Origin: Bryobacterales bacterium
GTDB taxonomy: Bacteria > Acidobacteriota > Terriglobia > Bryobacterales > Bryobacteraceae
Length of the DNA stretch: 64,000 nt
Direction of reading: 5' to 3'
Assembly: GCA_020854055.1 (NCBI GenBank)
Contig: JADZGD010000018.1
Location: forward strand, 25,945 to 89,944
The notes beneath the pieces are model-generated. The model did no database searches, had not been told where the DNA came from, and saw only the letters and a list, made by a program, of their open reading frames with translations. The position numbers and the translations under genes were made by a program. Shown here piece after piece: positions 28,347 through 37,321 of the stretch; the first letter of the stretch is position 1; each line of letters starts with the position of its first letter.

Positions 28347-30409
28347 AACTCCTCCGCGCTCAGCCGCGAGATCACGAACGGCGCCTCGTTCACCGCCGCA
28401 TCCCGTGTGCCCCTCAGTACGCCCGCCCACACCCGCACCGAATCAACCACAATCGCCGTCACCAGCACCAGAAACACGCCGCACACCACCGCGTCCAGCC
28501 GCGCATTGAAAGCCATCGCCTCGGTCGCCGCCACTTGCGCCGCCGCCACCTTGCCGCTGGCGATCGCCACCTCCAGCGCATCGGCCTGGGCCAAAAATCC
28601 CAGCCGCGGCAGCGGCGAAAAAATCTTCTGCCAGGCGCCCGTGTAAGTCACCACCAGCAGCCACGCAAGTGGCGTCATGGTGATCCACGCATATCGGGCG
28701 CGGTGCATCTTGATCAGAATTGTCGTTGCCACGCATAATGCAATCGCCGCCAGCAACTGGTTTGAAATGCCAAACAGAGGCCACAGCGAGTTGATTCCCC
28801 CCAACGGATCCCGCACGCCCTGGTAAAGGAAGTACCCCCAGGCAACCACAATCAGCGCGCTGGTGGCATATACGCCCGGCATCCAACTGGTTCTGCCCAG
28901 CGGTTTCCACACGTGGCCCAGCAGGTCCTGCAGCATGAACCGCCCCACCCGCGTGCCCGCATCGATAATCGTCAGAATGAACAGCGCCTCGAACATGATG
29001 GCGAAGTGATACCAGAAGCCCAGAATCGCCTGCCCGCCGCCGCTTCGCGCGAAAATGTGCGCCATGCCCAGCGCCAGCGATGGCGCCCCGCCCGTGCGGA
29101 AAAACAGCGTTGTCTCCCCTACGCTCTTCGCCAGTTCACTCATCGTCTCGGCCGTAACCGGAAAGCCCCAACTGGAAATCGTCGCCACCGCCGCCGCCGG
29201 CGTCGCTCCCACAATACCTGCCGGCGAATTCACCGCGAAGTACACACCCGGCTGCAGCACACAGGCCGCAATCATCGCCATAATGGCCACAAAGCTCTCC
29301 AGCAGCATCGCTCCGTAGCCCACCGGCAGCGCATGGCTTTCCTTGGCGATCATCTTCGGCGTCGTCCCCGACGAAATCAGCGAATGAAAACCGGAGATCG
29401 CTCCGCAGGCGATCGTAATGAAACAGAACGGAAAGATTTTTCCCGCGAAGATCGGCCCGCTGCCATCCGCAAACCGTGTGAACGCCGGTAACTCCAATTG
29501 CGGCCGCGCAAATAGAATTCCCACCGCCAGCATCAACACCACGCCCAGCTTCACGAACGTGCTCAGGTAGTCCCGTGGAGCCAGCAGCAGCCACACCGGC
29601 AGCGCGCTCGCCAGAAACCCGTAAGCGATAATCGAAAACGCCAGTGTCAACCCGCCATAGGTGAACCACGGCGCCCATGCCGCTGACTGAGCTACCGCCT
29701 GACCTCCGAAAACGCTCGCCACTACCAGCGCAAATCCGATCAACGAACACTCCAGCACCTTGCCCGGCCGCCAAAACCGCAGATACAGGCCCATGAACAC
29801 CGCGATCGGCATCGTCGCCGCGATGGTGAAGGTTCCCCACGGACTGCCTGCCAGCGCATTCACTACCACCAGGCCAACCACTGCCAGCAGGATGATCATG
29901 ATCAGCAGCACCGTCAGCAGCGCCGTGAATCCGCCCAGGCTGCCAATCTCCTCCCGTGCCATCTGCCCCAGCGATTTGCCGTCGCGCCGGATCGACGCAA
30001 ACAGAGTCACGAAATCCTGCACCGCCCCGCCCAATACCGCGCCGATGATGATCCACAACGTTCCCGGCAGGTATCCGAACTGAGCCGCCAGCACGGGGCC
30101 CACCAGCGGCCCCGGCCCTGCGATCGCCGCAAAATGATGCCCCATCACAATCCACTTGTTGGTCGGCTCAAAATCGTGCCCGTTGCGCAATCTCTCGGCC
30201 GGCGTGGCCCGGTCATCGTTCAGCGCCATCACCCGCGTCGCGATGAACCGCCCGTAAAACCGGTAGGCAATCAGGTAGGTGCACGCCGCTGCCAGCACCA
30301 GCCAGAGGCTGTTGATCGCTTCGCCCCGCATGATGGCGATTCCGCCCAGGCTGATTGCGCCGGCGGCCGCAATCGCCGCCCACAGAATATGACGTATTAC
30401 TTTCCCCAT
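28343..30409 (-). CDS. cstA: Carbon starvation protein A (pyruvate/peptide transporter)
   Basis: Multi-pass membrane transporter (688 aa, about 16-18 helices). CstA of E. coli is implicated in peptide and pyruvate uptake under carbon limitation. Conserved text: [68 protein letters not shown] and [12 protein letters not shown]. The ATG has GGGGA four bases upstream; the TTG just before it is the alternative. It forms a two-gene unit with ybdD. Confidence 0.95.
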   Translation of the reverse strand: MGKVIRHILWAAIAAAGAISLGGIAIMRGEAINSLWLVLAAACTYLIAYRFYGRFIATRVMALNDDRATPAERLRNGHDFEPTNKWIVMGHHFAAIAGPGPLVGPVLAAQFGYLPGTLWIIIGAVLGGAVQDFVTLFASIRRDGKSLGQMAREEIGSLGGFTALLTVLLIMIILLAVVGLVVVNALAGSPWGTFTIAATMPIAVFMGLYLRFWRPGKVLECSLIGFALVVASVFGGQAVAQSAAWAPWFTYGGLTLAFSIIAYGFLASALPVWLLLAPRDYLSTFVKLGVVLMLAVGILFARPQLELPAFTRFADGSGPIFAGKIFPFCFITIACGAISGFHSLISSGTTPKMIAKESHALPVGYGAMLLESFVAIMAMIAACVLQPGVYFAVNSPAGIVGATPAAAVATISSWGFPVTAETMSELAKSVGETTLFFRTGGAPSLALGMAHIFARSGGGQAILGFWYHFAIMFEALFILTIIDAGTRVGRFMLQDLLGHVWKPLGRTSWMPGVYATSALIVVAWGYFLYQGVRDPLGGINSLWPLFGISNQLLAAIALCVATTILIKMHRARYAWITMTPLAWLLVVTYTGAWQKIFSPLPRLGFLAQADALEVAIASGKVAAAQVAATEAMAFNARLDAVVCGVFLVLVTAIVVDSVRVWAGVLRGTRDAAVNEAPFVISRLSAEEL

Positions 30410-30431
30410 CAAATCCCCATGTTCGGGTTAA

Positions 30432-31202
30432 TCAGAACCGCGGCAGGCTCTTCAGGATCGAGGCCGAATTGCGCCCGCCCGGCAGTTCCACCGAGTGGAC
30501 AACTTTCCAGGATTCGTCCATTGCCCCGATGTAGCGCGCCGTCTCCCGCTCAGGCCCCATTAGAATGATATGAATCTTCTGCGCCGGGTAGCTCAGTTCG
30601 CGGTATTGAAGCTCTCCGGAATTTTCGCGCCAGTGTTCCTCGGCCGGCTGTCCCAATTTCTGAATCACCGAGTAGTAATCATCGCGCGCCGTCAGCCCCA
30701 GATCCGATTGCACCACGCTCTTGAACTCCACCCGCCCGCCCTGGTGTCCTTGAAAGACGGCAATCACGAAGATGCAAACGGCAATCGAGATCGCCAGCAC
30801 CAATGCGATCAATCTGCCGATCCGCGATTCGCTTCTTTCCATCCTCGGCCCGGCGATCGGCGCCGGCGGTTCGTCCTCGGCCGCCGTCCGGCGCTTCGCG
30901 ATGGCGGGCCCCGGCATCTCCACCACCCGCCGGTCGATCGGAATGAGTACCCCGGCCCGATACTCCAGTTCCTTCACCAGTCCCACGATCATCACCGGCA
31001 GGTCAACACTCGATACCTCGCCCAGGAATCGCCGCGGTACCCACACCGTAATCGGCTCGCGCGTGTTCTCCACCAGGATTTCGGCCCAGTTTGCCTGCCG
31101 GAAGCTCCATTCGTTGTGCTCCACGTTGAGAATCGGCGGGTAGAATGAAAAGGGACGCTCCGAAAGCGTCTCCACGGGGACGGGAATCGGGGGGCCAGAC
31201 AT
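30432..31202 (-). CDS. Uncharacterised single-pass membrane protein
   Basis: Unrecognised protein (256 aa). Residues 1-100 are soluble, with VEHNEWSFRQANWAEILVENTREPITVWVPRRFLGEVSS, then a Pro/Ala/Glu-rich linker, one transmembrane helix (about 128-150, LIALVLAISIAVCIFVIAVF) and a C-terminal domain beginning LTARDDYYSVIQKLGQPAEEHW. The latter resembles the lipoprotein-like SmpA/BamE-type repeat (a short helix followed by strands) but I cannot confirm a family. It lies between cstA and the SMP-30 gene, 22 bases upstream of cstA on the same strand. Confidence 0.65.
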   Translation of the reverse strand: MSGPPIPVPVETLSERPFSFYPPILNVEHNEWSFRQANWAEILVENTREPITVWVPRRFLGEVSSVDLPVMIVGLVKELEYRAGVLIPIDRRVVEMPGPAIAKRRTAAEDEPPAPIAGPRMERSESRIGRLIALVLAISIAVCIFVIAVFQGHQGGRVEFKSVVQSDLGLTARDDYYSVIQKLGQPAEEHWRENSGELQYRELSYPAQKIHIILMGPERETARYIGAMDESWKVVHSVELPGGRNSASILKSLPRF

Positions 31203-31236
31203 GTCCGCCCTTTATCTTACCCATCCGCGCCCGTGG

Positions 31237-32124
31237 CTAGTGGATCATCTTCCATTCGCGGCCCGGGCGGCTGGCGCGGAACTGCACCAACTGCGTGTGC
31301 TCCACCTCCGTGACGTACACCGTGCGGCCATCCGGCCCGCCGAAGCAGACGTTGGAGGGATTCTTGCCCGGTAGCGCGATCTCCCGGATCACCTTGCCCG
31401 CCGGCGAAACCACCACCACCGTTCCCTTGCCATAGCGGGCCACATACAGGTTGCCGTCTACATCGCATCGCATTCCGTCCATGCCGAAGTCCGGAAACCG
31501 GATCAACAGCCGCTTGTTGGTCACGCTGCCGTCGTTCTGAATGTCAAAGGCCCAGATGTTTCGCTGCACGGACTCATTCACGTAAAGCGTCTTCTCATCC
31601 GGCGCCACTTCGATCCCGTTGGTCGTGCCCATGTTCGGAGCCACTTTGCGAATCGATCCCGTTGGCTCCACCACCCAAACCTGTCCCGAGTTGTTCTTCC
31701 AGTCAGGGTCGCTTGCATAGATACGCCCGCTCGCCATCAGCGCGATGTCATTGGGTTGATTCATGGTGGCATCGTGCGCCAGCACCCGCACCGCTTTCGT
31801 TTTTGGATCGATCTCCAGAATATTGTGCCTGGCGTAGTCGGCCACAAACATCGTTCCAGCCCGGTTGAAGCGGATGCCGTTGGCCAGCGTGCCGTTGGTA
31901 AACTCGATCCACACTTCGCCACGGCCCTCGGGAGTAATCTTGCCGATGGTCGGCGTCCTGGCGAAGCTCACCGCGTAGATGTTTCCATCGCGGTCCACCG
32001 CGGGACCTTCAATGCCGGCGGTGAACTCCTTCTCCTTTGTCAGCGGCGTCGCCTGCCAAAGCGTCTCGCCGAAACATGCCAGGCTGGCGCCCGCAACCAG
32101 AACCATCGATATCACTCTTTTCAC
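31237..32124 (-). CDS. Secreted SMP-30/gluconolactonase-like six-bladed propeller protein
   Basis: Predicted periplasmic protein (295 aa) with a signal peptide (MKRVISMVLVAGASLACFG). Repeated propeller blades are clear: IEGPAVDRDGNIYAVSF, LANGIRFNRAGTMFVADYARHNILEIDP, QPNDIALMASGRIYASDPDW, TTNGIEVAPDEKTLYVNESV and MDGMRCDVDGNLYVARYGKGTVVVV. Metal-binding candidates of the SMP-30 family (Glu39, Asn and Asp positions in the N-x-D loops) are in place. It could be a sugar-lactone hydrolase or a binding protein. It is followed by a 32-base gap and another minus-strand gene. Confidence 0.85.
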   Translation of the reverse strand: MKRVISMVLVAGASLACFGETLWQATPLTKEKEFTAGIEGPAVDRDGNIYAVSFARTPTIGKITPEGRGEVWIEFTNGTLANGIRFNRAGTMFVADYARHNILEIDPKTKAVRVLAHDATMNQPNDIALMASGRIYASDPDWKNNSGQVWVVEPTGSIRKVAPNMGTTNGIEVAPDEKTLYVNESVQRNIWAFDIQNDGSVTNKRLLIRFPDFGMDGMRCDVDGNLYVARYGKGTVVVVSPAGKVIREIALPGKNPSNVCFGGPDGRTVYVTEVEHTQLVQFRASRPGREWKMIH

Positions 32125-32162
32125 AGAATCTACTCTACCTCACTGCCTGTCCGGCCAATCGA

Positions 32163-32804
32163 CTATTCGAAATTGTGCCGGAAATCCTCGAACTCCCGCC
32201 GCAACTGCTCCAGTTCTTCTCTCAGCCGCTGCACTTCCTCAGCGAGTCCGCGCCGTCCGGCGGGTTCAGCCGCCGTTGCCGCCGCCAGGGGCGCCTCATC
32301 CTCTGTCGCGCCCGAAAGCAGTTGCATCCATCGCCGCTCCTTGGTGCCTGCCTGCCGGTCCAGTTGCTTCACCAGCGGATCCGGCTCCCGTCCTGCCAGC
32401 CGCTCCAACGTGTACTGCACCTCCTCCAGATCGCCGAACTGGTACATTCGCTCGGTGCGCGAATTCAACTCCCCCGGCGTCTGCCGTCCGCGCACCATCA
32501 ACTCCACCATCACCGCCAGTTGCGGCCTCGAAAGATTGAGCGCTTCGCCCACCCGGTGCTCCCACTTGGCCACCCGCAACCCCGGCCCGGTGATCACCGT
32601 TGCCAGCCGTCTCTCGCGCAGGCTGGCTAGGGCCCGTTCCACCTCATCGCTGGTGAGCGCCATCACCGGATCGCGGTTCGATTTCTGGTTGCACGCGTTT
32701 ACCAATGCATTCAGTGTCAGCGGATAATACTCGGGTGTCGCCAGATCCTTCTCCATCAGGCAGCCGAGCACCCGCGTTTCAATCGGATCAAATTGCAGTT
32801 CCAC
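32163..32804 (-). CDS. yceH: YceH-family (DUF480) winged-helix protein
   Basis: Soluble DUF480 protein (213 aa), usually made of two winged-helix domains; the function is unknown. The N-terminus MELQFDPIETRVLGCLMEKDLATPEYYPLTLNALVNACNQKSNRDPVM is near-diagnostic for the family. The second domain contains LSRPQLAVMVELMVRGRQTPGELNSRTERM. A C-terminal coiled coil (LAEEVQRLREELEQLRREFEDF) follows an Ala-rich linker. I prefer the GTG start at 32804, with GGAGG four bases upstream, over an ATG at 32831 that adds a non-family MGFCYFGGG. It diverges from the ThDP enzyme gene. Confidence 0.9.
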   Translation of the reverse strand: MELQFDPIETRVLGCLMEKDLATPEYYPLTLNALVNACNQKSNRDPVMALTSDEVERALASLRERRLATVITGPGLRVAKWEHRVGEALNLSRPQLAVMVELMVRGRQTPGELNSRTERMYQFGDLEEVQYTLERLAGREPDPLVKQLDRQAGTKERRWMQLLSGATEDEAPLAAATAAEPAGRRGLAEEVQRLREELEQLRREFEDFRHNFE

Positions 32805-32849
32805 GCCGCCTCCAAAATAGCAGAACCCCATCTGCCATGATGGGACTTT

Positions 32850-34409
32850 ATGAACGGAGCCGAATGTCTGTTACGAACGCTGGTGGCCAACGGGGTCGAT
32901 CTCTGCCTGGCTAATCCCGGAACGTCCGAGATGCAATTTGTTTCCGCGCTTGACCGCGTGCCCGGTATGCGGGGAGTTCTCTGCCTCTATGAGGGCGTCT
33001 GCTCCGGCGCGGCCGACGGTTATGCGCGCATGTCCAATCGCGCCGCCGCCACACTGCTCCATCTCGGTCCCGGCCTCGCCAACGGCCTCTCGAATTTCCA
33101 TAACGCTCGTAAGGCCCGCTCCCCCATCGTCAGCATCATCGGCGAACACGCCACCCAGCACCTGCGCTACGACGCGCCTCTGTCGGCGGATACGGCCGCT
33201 TTCGCCCGCACCATCTCCAGCGCTGTTCAGGTTCTCGAATCGGCCGGTCAGATGGGCGCCGCCGCCGCCCAGGTTGTCCGTGCCGCCTATGGTCCTCCCG
33301 GTCAGGTCTCCTCGCTATTGATTCCCGCCGATTTCTCCTGGAGTGAAGCCGGCAGCCCCGGTCCCGTGCTCGCCCGGCCCACGCCTCCCGTGCCCGAAAC
33401 GGCACGCATCGAAGAAGCCCGCCGTCTGCTCGCCGCCGGTTCCCGCACCGCCATCTTCCTTAGTGACAGGGCGATGCTCGAACCGGGCATCGCCGCCGCC
33501 GGACGCATAGCCTCCGCTACCGGAGCCAAACTGTTCGTCAATCGCTTCGGCGCCCGCTGGTCCACCGGCGCCGGACGCTTTGCCGCCTGCCGCATCCCCT
33601 ATTTCCCCGAAATGGCCGAACCCATGCTCCGGGACTGCGGCCACATGATCCTGGTTGAAGCCGAGCCGCCCGTCTCCTTCTTCGCCTATCCCAATCGCTC
33701 CAGTCTGCTGGCTCCCGAAAGCTGCCACTACTTCACCCTCGCCACAATAGGCGAGGACGGAACGGCCGCGCTCGAAGCCCTCGCTGACGGCCTGCCGCCT
33801 GCCCCCGTGCTCGATTTCAATCCTCCCGCGCCACCCGATCGCGGCGAGCTCACTCCCGATTCCATCGGCCGCGCCATTGCCGCATACCTGCCCGAAGGCG
33901 CCATCGTTTCCGACGAAATGGTCTCCGCCTCCGGCGATATCGTGCCCCACCTGATCCACTCTCATCCCTGGGAGCACCTCGCCGTCACCGGAGGCGCCAT
34001 CGGCCAGGGACTGCCGGTGGCCCTCGGCGCCGCCCTCTCCTCCCCCGGACGCAAAGTCGTCGCCCTTGAAGCCGACGGCAGCGCCATGTATTCGCTGCAG
34101 GCGCTGTGGACCATGGCTCGCGAAAGCCTTGACGTGGTCACTGTCATCCTCGCCAACCGCCGCTATCAAATCCTTGATGTCGAAATGAAGCGCACCGGAG
34201 CAGCCGTCCTCGGCCGCCAGGCCGAATCGATGATCGACATCTCCAACCCGCCGCTCGAATGGGTCCCGCTCGCCCGCGCTCTCGGCGTTCCGGCCCGCCA
34301 GGCAACCACCGCGGAAGAGTTTTCGCGCCTCTTTCAGCGTGCCGTGGCCGAGCCCGGTCCCTGCCTCATCGAAGCCCTGCTGCCCTCCGGGCGGCCATCC
34401 CCGCGGTAG
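32850..34409 (+). CDS. Thiamine-diphosphate enzyme, acetolactate-synthase-like
   Basis: ThDP-dependent decarboxylase or ligase (519 aa), acetolactate-synthase superfamily. The catalytic Glu48 is in CLYEGVCSGAADGYAR; the cofactor-binding motif is LEADGSAMYSLQALWTMARESLDVVTVILANRRYQI, an ADG rather than the standard GDG start, ending LANRR. A substrate-like site GGAIGQGLPVALGAAL is present. No small regulatory subunit gene adjoins, and it is shorter than IlvB (about 570 aa). It is therefore unlikely to be the biosynthetic AHAS; related members act on keto acids such as benzoylformate or sulfopyruvate. It leads a trio with a TrmB regulator and a zinc hydrolase. Confidence 0.8.
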   Translation: MNGAECLLRTLVANGVDLCLANPGTSEMQFVSALDRVPGMRGVLCLYEGVCSGAADGYARMSNRAAATLLHLGPGLANGLSNFHNARKARSPIVSIIGEHATQHLRYDAPLSADTAAFARTISSAVQVLESAGQMGAAAAQVVRAAYGPPGQVSSLLIPADFSWSEAGSPGPVLARPTPPVPETARIEEARRLLAAGSRTAIFLSDRAMLEPGIAAAGRIASATGAKLFVNRFGARWSTGAGRFAACRIPYFPEMAEPMLRDCGHMILVEAEPPVSFFAYPNRSSLLAPESCHYFTLATIGEDGTAALEALADGLPPAPVLDFNPPAPPDRGELTPDSIGRAIAAYLPEGAIVSDEMVSASGDIVPHLIHSHPWEHLAVTGGAIGQGLPVALGAALSSPGRKVVALEADGSAMYSLQALWTMARESLDVVTVILANRRYQILDVEMKRTGAAVLGRQAESMIDISNPPLEWVPLARALGVPARQATTAEEFSRLFQRAVAEPGPCLIEALLPSGRPSPR

Positions 34410-34461
34410 GCATTTTTTGGTATCGTATCTGACGAAACCGGGACGGGATGATTGCAACACG

Positions 34462-35280
34462 ATGAAGAATGAACTGCCCGATATCGACTTTCAACGATTC
34501 TGGCGCCGGCTTCAGCAAACCGGCCTCAACGCCTATGAGGCACGCTCCTACCTGGTCTTGATCGGGCACCCCCGCTTCAAAGCCTTGGAACTCGCTGCCC
34601 GTGCCCATGTGCCTCGCCAGAAAATATATGAAGTGCTCGACAGCCTGGTGGAAAAGGGCTTCGCTCAAGTAGTGCAGGAAAAAACCAAGCTCTTTTCGGC
34701 CGTCGAACCTGGCCTGGCGATTCCCGCCTATCTCGCCCGTCGCGCCCGCGTGCTCGAACAGGAACTGAAGGAGCACGCCCGCATGGCCGACGGCCTGGTG
34801 GAAGACCTCAATCGATCTTATTCGGAAGGGCAGGAAGGCCGCGGCACCCTCGATTTTCTGCACATCGTCAATGAGCCCAGCCAGACCGCCGCCCATTTCC
34901 GCCGCATGCTCTCTGACGTCACAGAGGAGTACCTGGAGTTTTCCCGGCCGCCCTACGCCGTCGATCCGCTCCAGGAGCAACTCGTCAAACAGGCTCGCCA
35001 GCGCGGTGTCGCCTGCCGTCTCGTCTTCGAGGGCACTCCTCCGCTGGACGAAGAGCAGCAGCAGCGAATCCGCGAGTATCAGGCTGCCGGGGTCGAAGTG
35101 CGCTGCGCCGATTCATTGCCCATGAAACTGGCGGTGTTCGATTGTTCCCAGGGCATGATCGCCCTGCTCGACCCCGTAATCACCAAACCCACCTGGACCT
35201 CGGTCGTCTTCGTCCACCGCGGCATGGGCCAGGCCATGAAGGGCCTGTTCGAGGAGTACTGGCGCCGTTCGGCCACCTGA
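34462..35280 (+). CDS. TrmB-type sugar/metabolite-responsive transcriptional regulator
   Basis: Putative regulator (272 aa) with an N-terminal winged helix (about residues 20-75, TGLNAYEARSYLVLIGHPRFKALELAARAHVPRQKIYEVLDSLVEKGFAQV) and a C-terminal ligand-type domain (about 125-272) with the hallmarks of the TrmB effector fold, ending VVFVHRGMGQAMKGLFEEYWRR. A linking coiled coil (ARRARVLEQELKEHARMADGLVEDL) would mediate dimerisation. The start is set at MKNELPDID; the extra upstream frame lies in the ThDP gene end. It sits 52 bases after that gene and 14 bases before the zinc hydrolase. Confidence 0.8.
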   Translation: MKNELPDIDFQRFWRRLQQTGLNAYEARSYLVLIGHPRFKALELAARAHVPRQKIYEVLDSLVEKGFAQVVQEKTKLFSAVEPGLAIPAYLARRARVLEQELKEHARMADGLVEDLNRSYSEGQEGRGTLDFLHIVNEPSQTAAHFRRMLSDVTEEYLEFSRPPYAVDPLQEQLVKQARQRGVACRLVFEGTPPLDEEQQQRIREYQAAGVEVRCADSLPMKLAVFDCSQGMIALLDPVITKPTWTSVVFVHRGMGQAMKGLFEEYWRRSAT

Positions 35281-35294
35281 CCCCGGCGCCGCCG

Positions 35295-36257
35295 ATGCAC
35301 CCAGGCAACTTCCATCCCGGAGCCTTTCCCCGTGGCGCCCGCCATCACTTCGATCTCGAATTTGAAGCCGCGGGCGTACCCATCCAACTCCCTGTCCTCC
35401 TGATTCGCGGCGCCGCCCCCGGCCGGACCCTGGTCGTCACCGCCGCGGTCCATGGAGATGAGTACGAAGGCGTCCGCACCATCCTCGAACTGGCCAGTGA
35501 CCTCGATCCGGCCGTGATGACGGGCGATGCCCTTCTGCTCCCGGTGGTAAATCCCGCTGCCTTCTGGGCCGGTACCCGCACCAGCCCGCTCGACGGTCTC
35601 AACCTCGCCCGCGTGTTTCTCGGCCGTCCCGATGGCTCCCCCTCCGAGGCCATCGCCTACTGGCTCGATCAGGCCATCTTCCCCCACTCAGACCTGTACG
35701 TCGATCTCCACAGCGCCGGCCTGCACCTGATGATGCCCACCCTGGCCGGCTACTACATGGCCGATGAACCCTCCCGCCGCGCTGCTTTCGCCTTCGGCGC
35801 TCCGGTCATCTGGGCCCATCCCGACATGCCGCCCGGCAGAACCCTCTCCGCCATTTACGCCCGCGGCAAAGCCGGAATCTACGTTGAAGCCCGCGGCGGC
35901 GCCCGTATTCATCCCGAAGACCTCGCCATTTACCGCCGCGGAATGTTCAATCTGCTTCGCCTGCTCGAAATCCTCGATGGCGTGCCCGATGCCCCGCCGT
36001 GCCGGTATCACCTGCTGGGCGGCGGCAACCTCGACCACAGCCTGGTCAGCAGCCACGATGGGTTTCTGTTATCGGAAGTCCGCGTGCTCGATCGTGTCAC
36101 TGCCGGCCAGAACCTGGGCTCCGTCGTTAACCTCCACGGGGAGTGCCTTCAGCGCATCCCGGCCCCCACCGCCGGCATCGTCGTTCTCACCCGGGAATAC
36201 CCGGTCGTGCGCGCTGGGGATCCGCTCTACTTTCTAACCGGTTTGTATGAAGCCTGA
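35295..36257 (+). CDS. Zinc carboxypeptidase-fold hydrolase, aspartoacylase/succinylglutamate desuccinylase family
   Basis: Amidohydrolase-like enzyme (320 aa) of the AspA/AstE group that deacylates N-acyl amino acids. The zinc site is complete: His53 and Glu56 in VHGDEYEG and His139 in DLHSAG. The catalytic Glu is probably in GIYVEARGG near residue 200, a position seen in this family. The C-terminus (GGNLDHSLVSSHDGFLL and GDPLYFLTG) forms the usual beta domain. The ATG is 14 bases after the TrmB stop, implying co-transcription. The arginine-catabolic ast genes are not adjacent, so the substrate is unknown. Confidence 0.85.
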   Translation: MHPGNFHPGAFPRGARHHFDLEFEAAGVPIQLPVLLIRGAAPGRTLVVTAAVHGDEYEGVRTILELASDLDPAVMTGDALLLPVVNPAAFWAGTRTSPLDGLNLARVFLGRPDGSPSEAIAYWLDQAIFPHSDLYVDLHSAGLHLMMPTLAGYYMADEPSRRAAFAFGAPVIWAHPDMPPGRTLSAIYARGKAGIYVEARGGARIHPEDLAIYRRGMFNLLRLLEILDGVPDAPPCRYHLLGGGNLDHSLVSSHDGFLLSEVRVLDRVTAGQNLGSVVNLHGECLQRIPAPTAGIVVLTREYPVVRAGDPLYFLTGLYEA

Positions 36258-36269
36258 AGCAGCGCCTGC

Positions 36270-37241
36270 TCAGCCTTTGTTGCGCTTTACGTGGGATGCG
36301 TTGCCGCAGCGAATCTCGCGAATCGCATAAATGCGCCGCCCTTGGCTCTCGAAGTAGGTGCGCATGATCAATTCGCCCAGCAGGCCGGTATTGAACAGAA
36401 TCAGTCCCGCCAGCAGCAGTAGCGACCCCGCCAGCATCAGCGGACCGTGCTCGATCATGATCTCCCGGCCGGATAGCTTATGGATCGCCAGCCAGCCCAG
36501 AATTGCCCCGCCGCACGTAGTGGTCGCCAGTCCCAGCTTGCCGAAAAAGTGCATCGGCCGGGTGAAGTAGCTCAGTATGAACTTCAGCGTGATCAGGTCG
36601 AAAAGAACGTGAAATGTCCGGCTCAGCCCGTAATGGGAACCCCCGCTCGGCCGCGGCACGTTGCGAATCGGCACCTCCGCAATCTTCGCGCCATAAATCG
36701 ACGCCAGCGCCGGGATGAACCGGTGCAGTTCGCCGTACAGCCGGATGTCCTTCAGAATCTCCGCCCGATACGCCTTGAAGGTAGTCCCGAAATCGCGAAG
36801 ATCGACTCCGGAGATCCGCGCCATCATCCAGTTGGCGATCCGCGACGGAATCTTCCGCGTGAGGGCATTGTCCACCCGGTTCTTACGCCAGCCCGATGCG
36901 ATGTCGTACCCCTCGTCGATCTTCTCGAGCAGCGTCGGAATGTCCTCCGGGTCGTGCTGCAAATCGCCGTCGAGCGAGATCACCACCTCGCCCTGCGCCT
37001 GGTCAAAGCCCGCCGCCAGCGCCGGCGTCTGCCCGAAGTTACGCCGCAGCCGCACCACCTTCAGCCGCGAATCAGTCTCCACCAGGTTGGCCAGTAGATC
37101 GAAACTCCGGTCGGTGGAGGCATCATCCACGAAGACGATCTCGTAAGGCTTGTTGATCCGCTCCAAAACCTGCGTCAGCCGGTCATAGAGCGGCAAAATC
37201 GCCGGTTCTTCGTTATGGATCGGAATCACAATCGACAGCAT
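36270..37241 (-). CDS. Membrane-anchored GT2 glycosyltransferase (DPM1/GtrB-like)
   Basis: Family 2 glycosyltransferase (323 aa). A GT-A fold N-terminus carries IVIPIHNEE, VFVDDASTDRS, and the DXD-type metal site SLDGDLQHDPEDIP; a QxxRW-like motif (ASGWRKNRVDNALTRKIPSRIANW) follows. The C-terminus has two or three hydrophobic helices (FGKLGLATTTCGGAILGWLAI and LMLAGSLLLLAGLILFNTGLLGELIMR). This layout is that of polyprenyl-phosphate mannose/glucose synthases (DPM1, GtrB, ArnC), so the product is probably a lipid-linked sugar for envelope modification. It is convergent with the AspA-like gene. Confidence 0.9.
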   Translation of the reverse strand: MLSIVIPIHNEEPAILPLYDRLTQVLERINKPYEIVFVDDASTDRSFDLLANLVETDSRLKVVRLRRNFGQTPALAAGFDQAQGEVVISLDGDLQHDPEDIPTLLEKIDEGYDIASGWRKNRVDNALTRKIPSRIANWMMARISGVDLRDFGTTFKAYRAEILKDIRLYGELHRFIPALASIYGAKIAEVPIRNVPRPSGGSHYGLSRTFHVLFDLITLKFILSYFTRPMHFFGKLGLATTTCGGAILGWLAIHKLSGREIMIEHGPLMLAGSLLLLAGLILFNTGLLGELIMRTYFESQGRRIYAIREIRCGNASHVKRNKG

Positions 37242-37321
37242 TGGAACTCCTTCTAGTGTACTCCGGCCACTCCCCGTCCGATCGTCTCTGTCGCTTCAGC
37301 CGCAAGCCGCCACCAGGTGCC

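Noticed and set aside
33315..34460. A 381-codon minus-strand open frame opposite the ThDP enzyme
   Set aside because: Gly-rich reverse-frame text; the plus strand carries the ThDP motifs.
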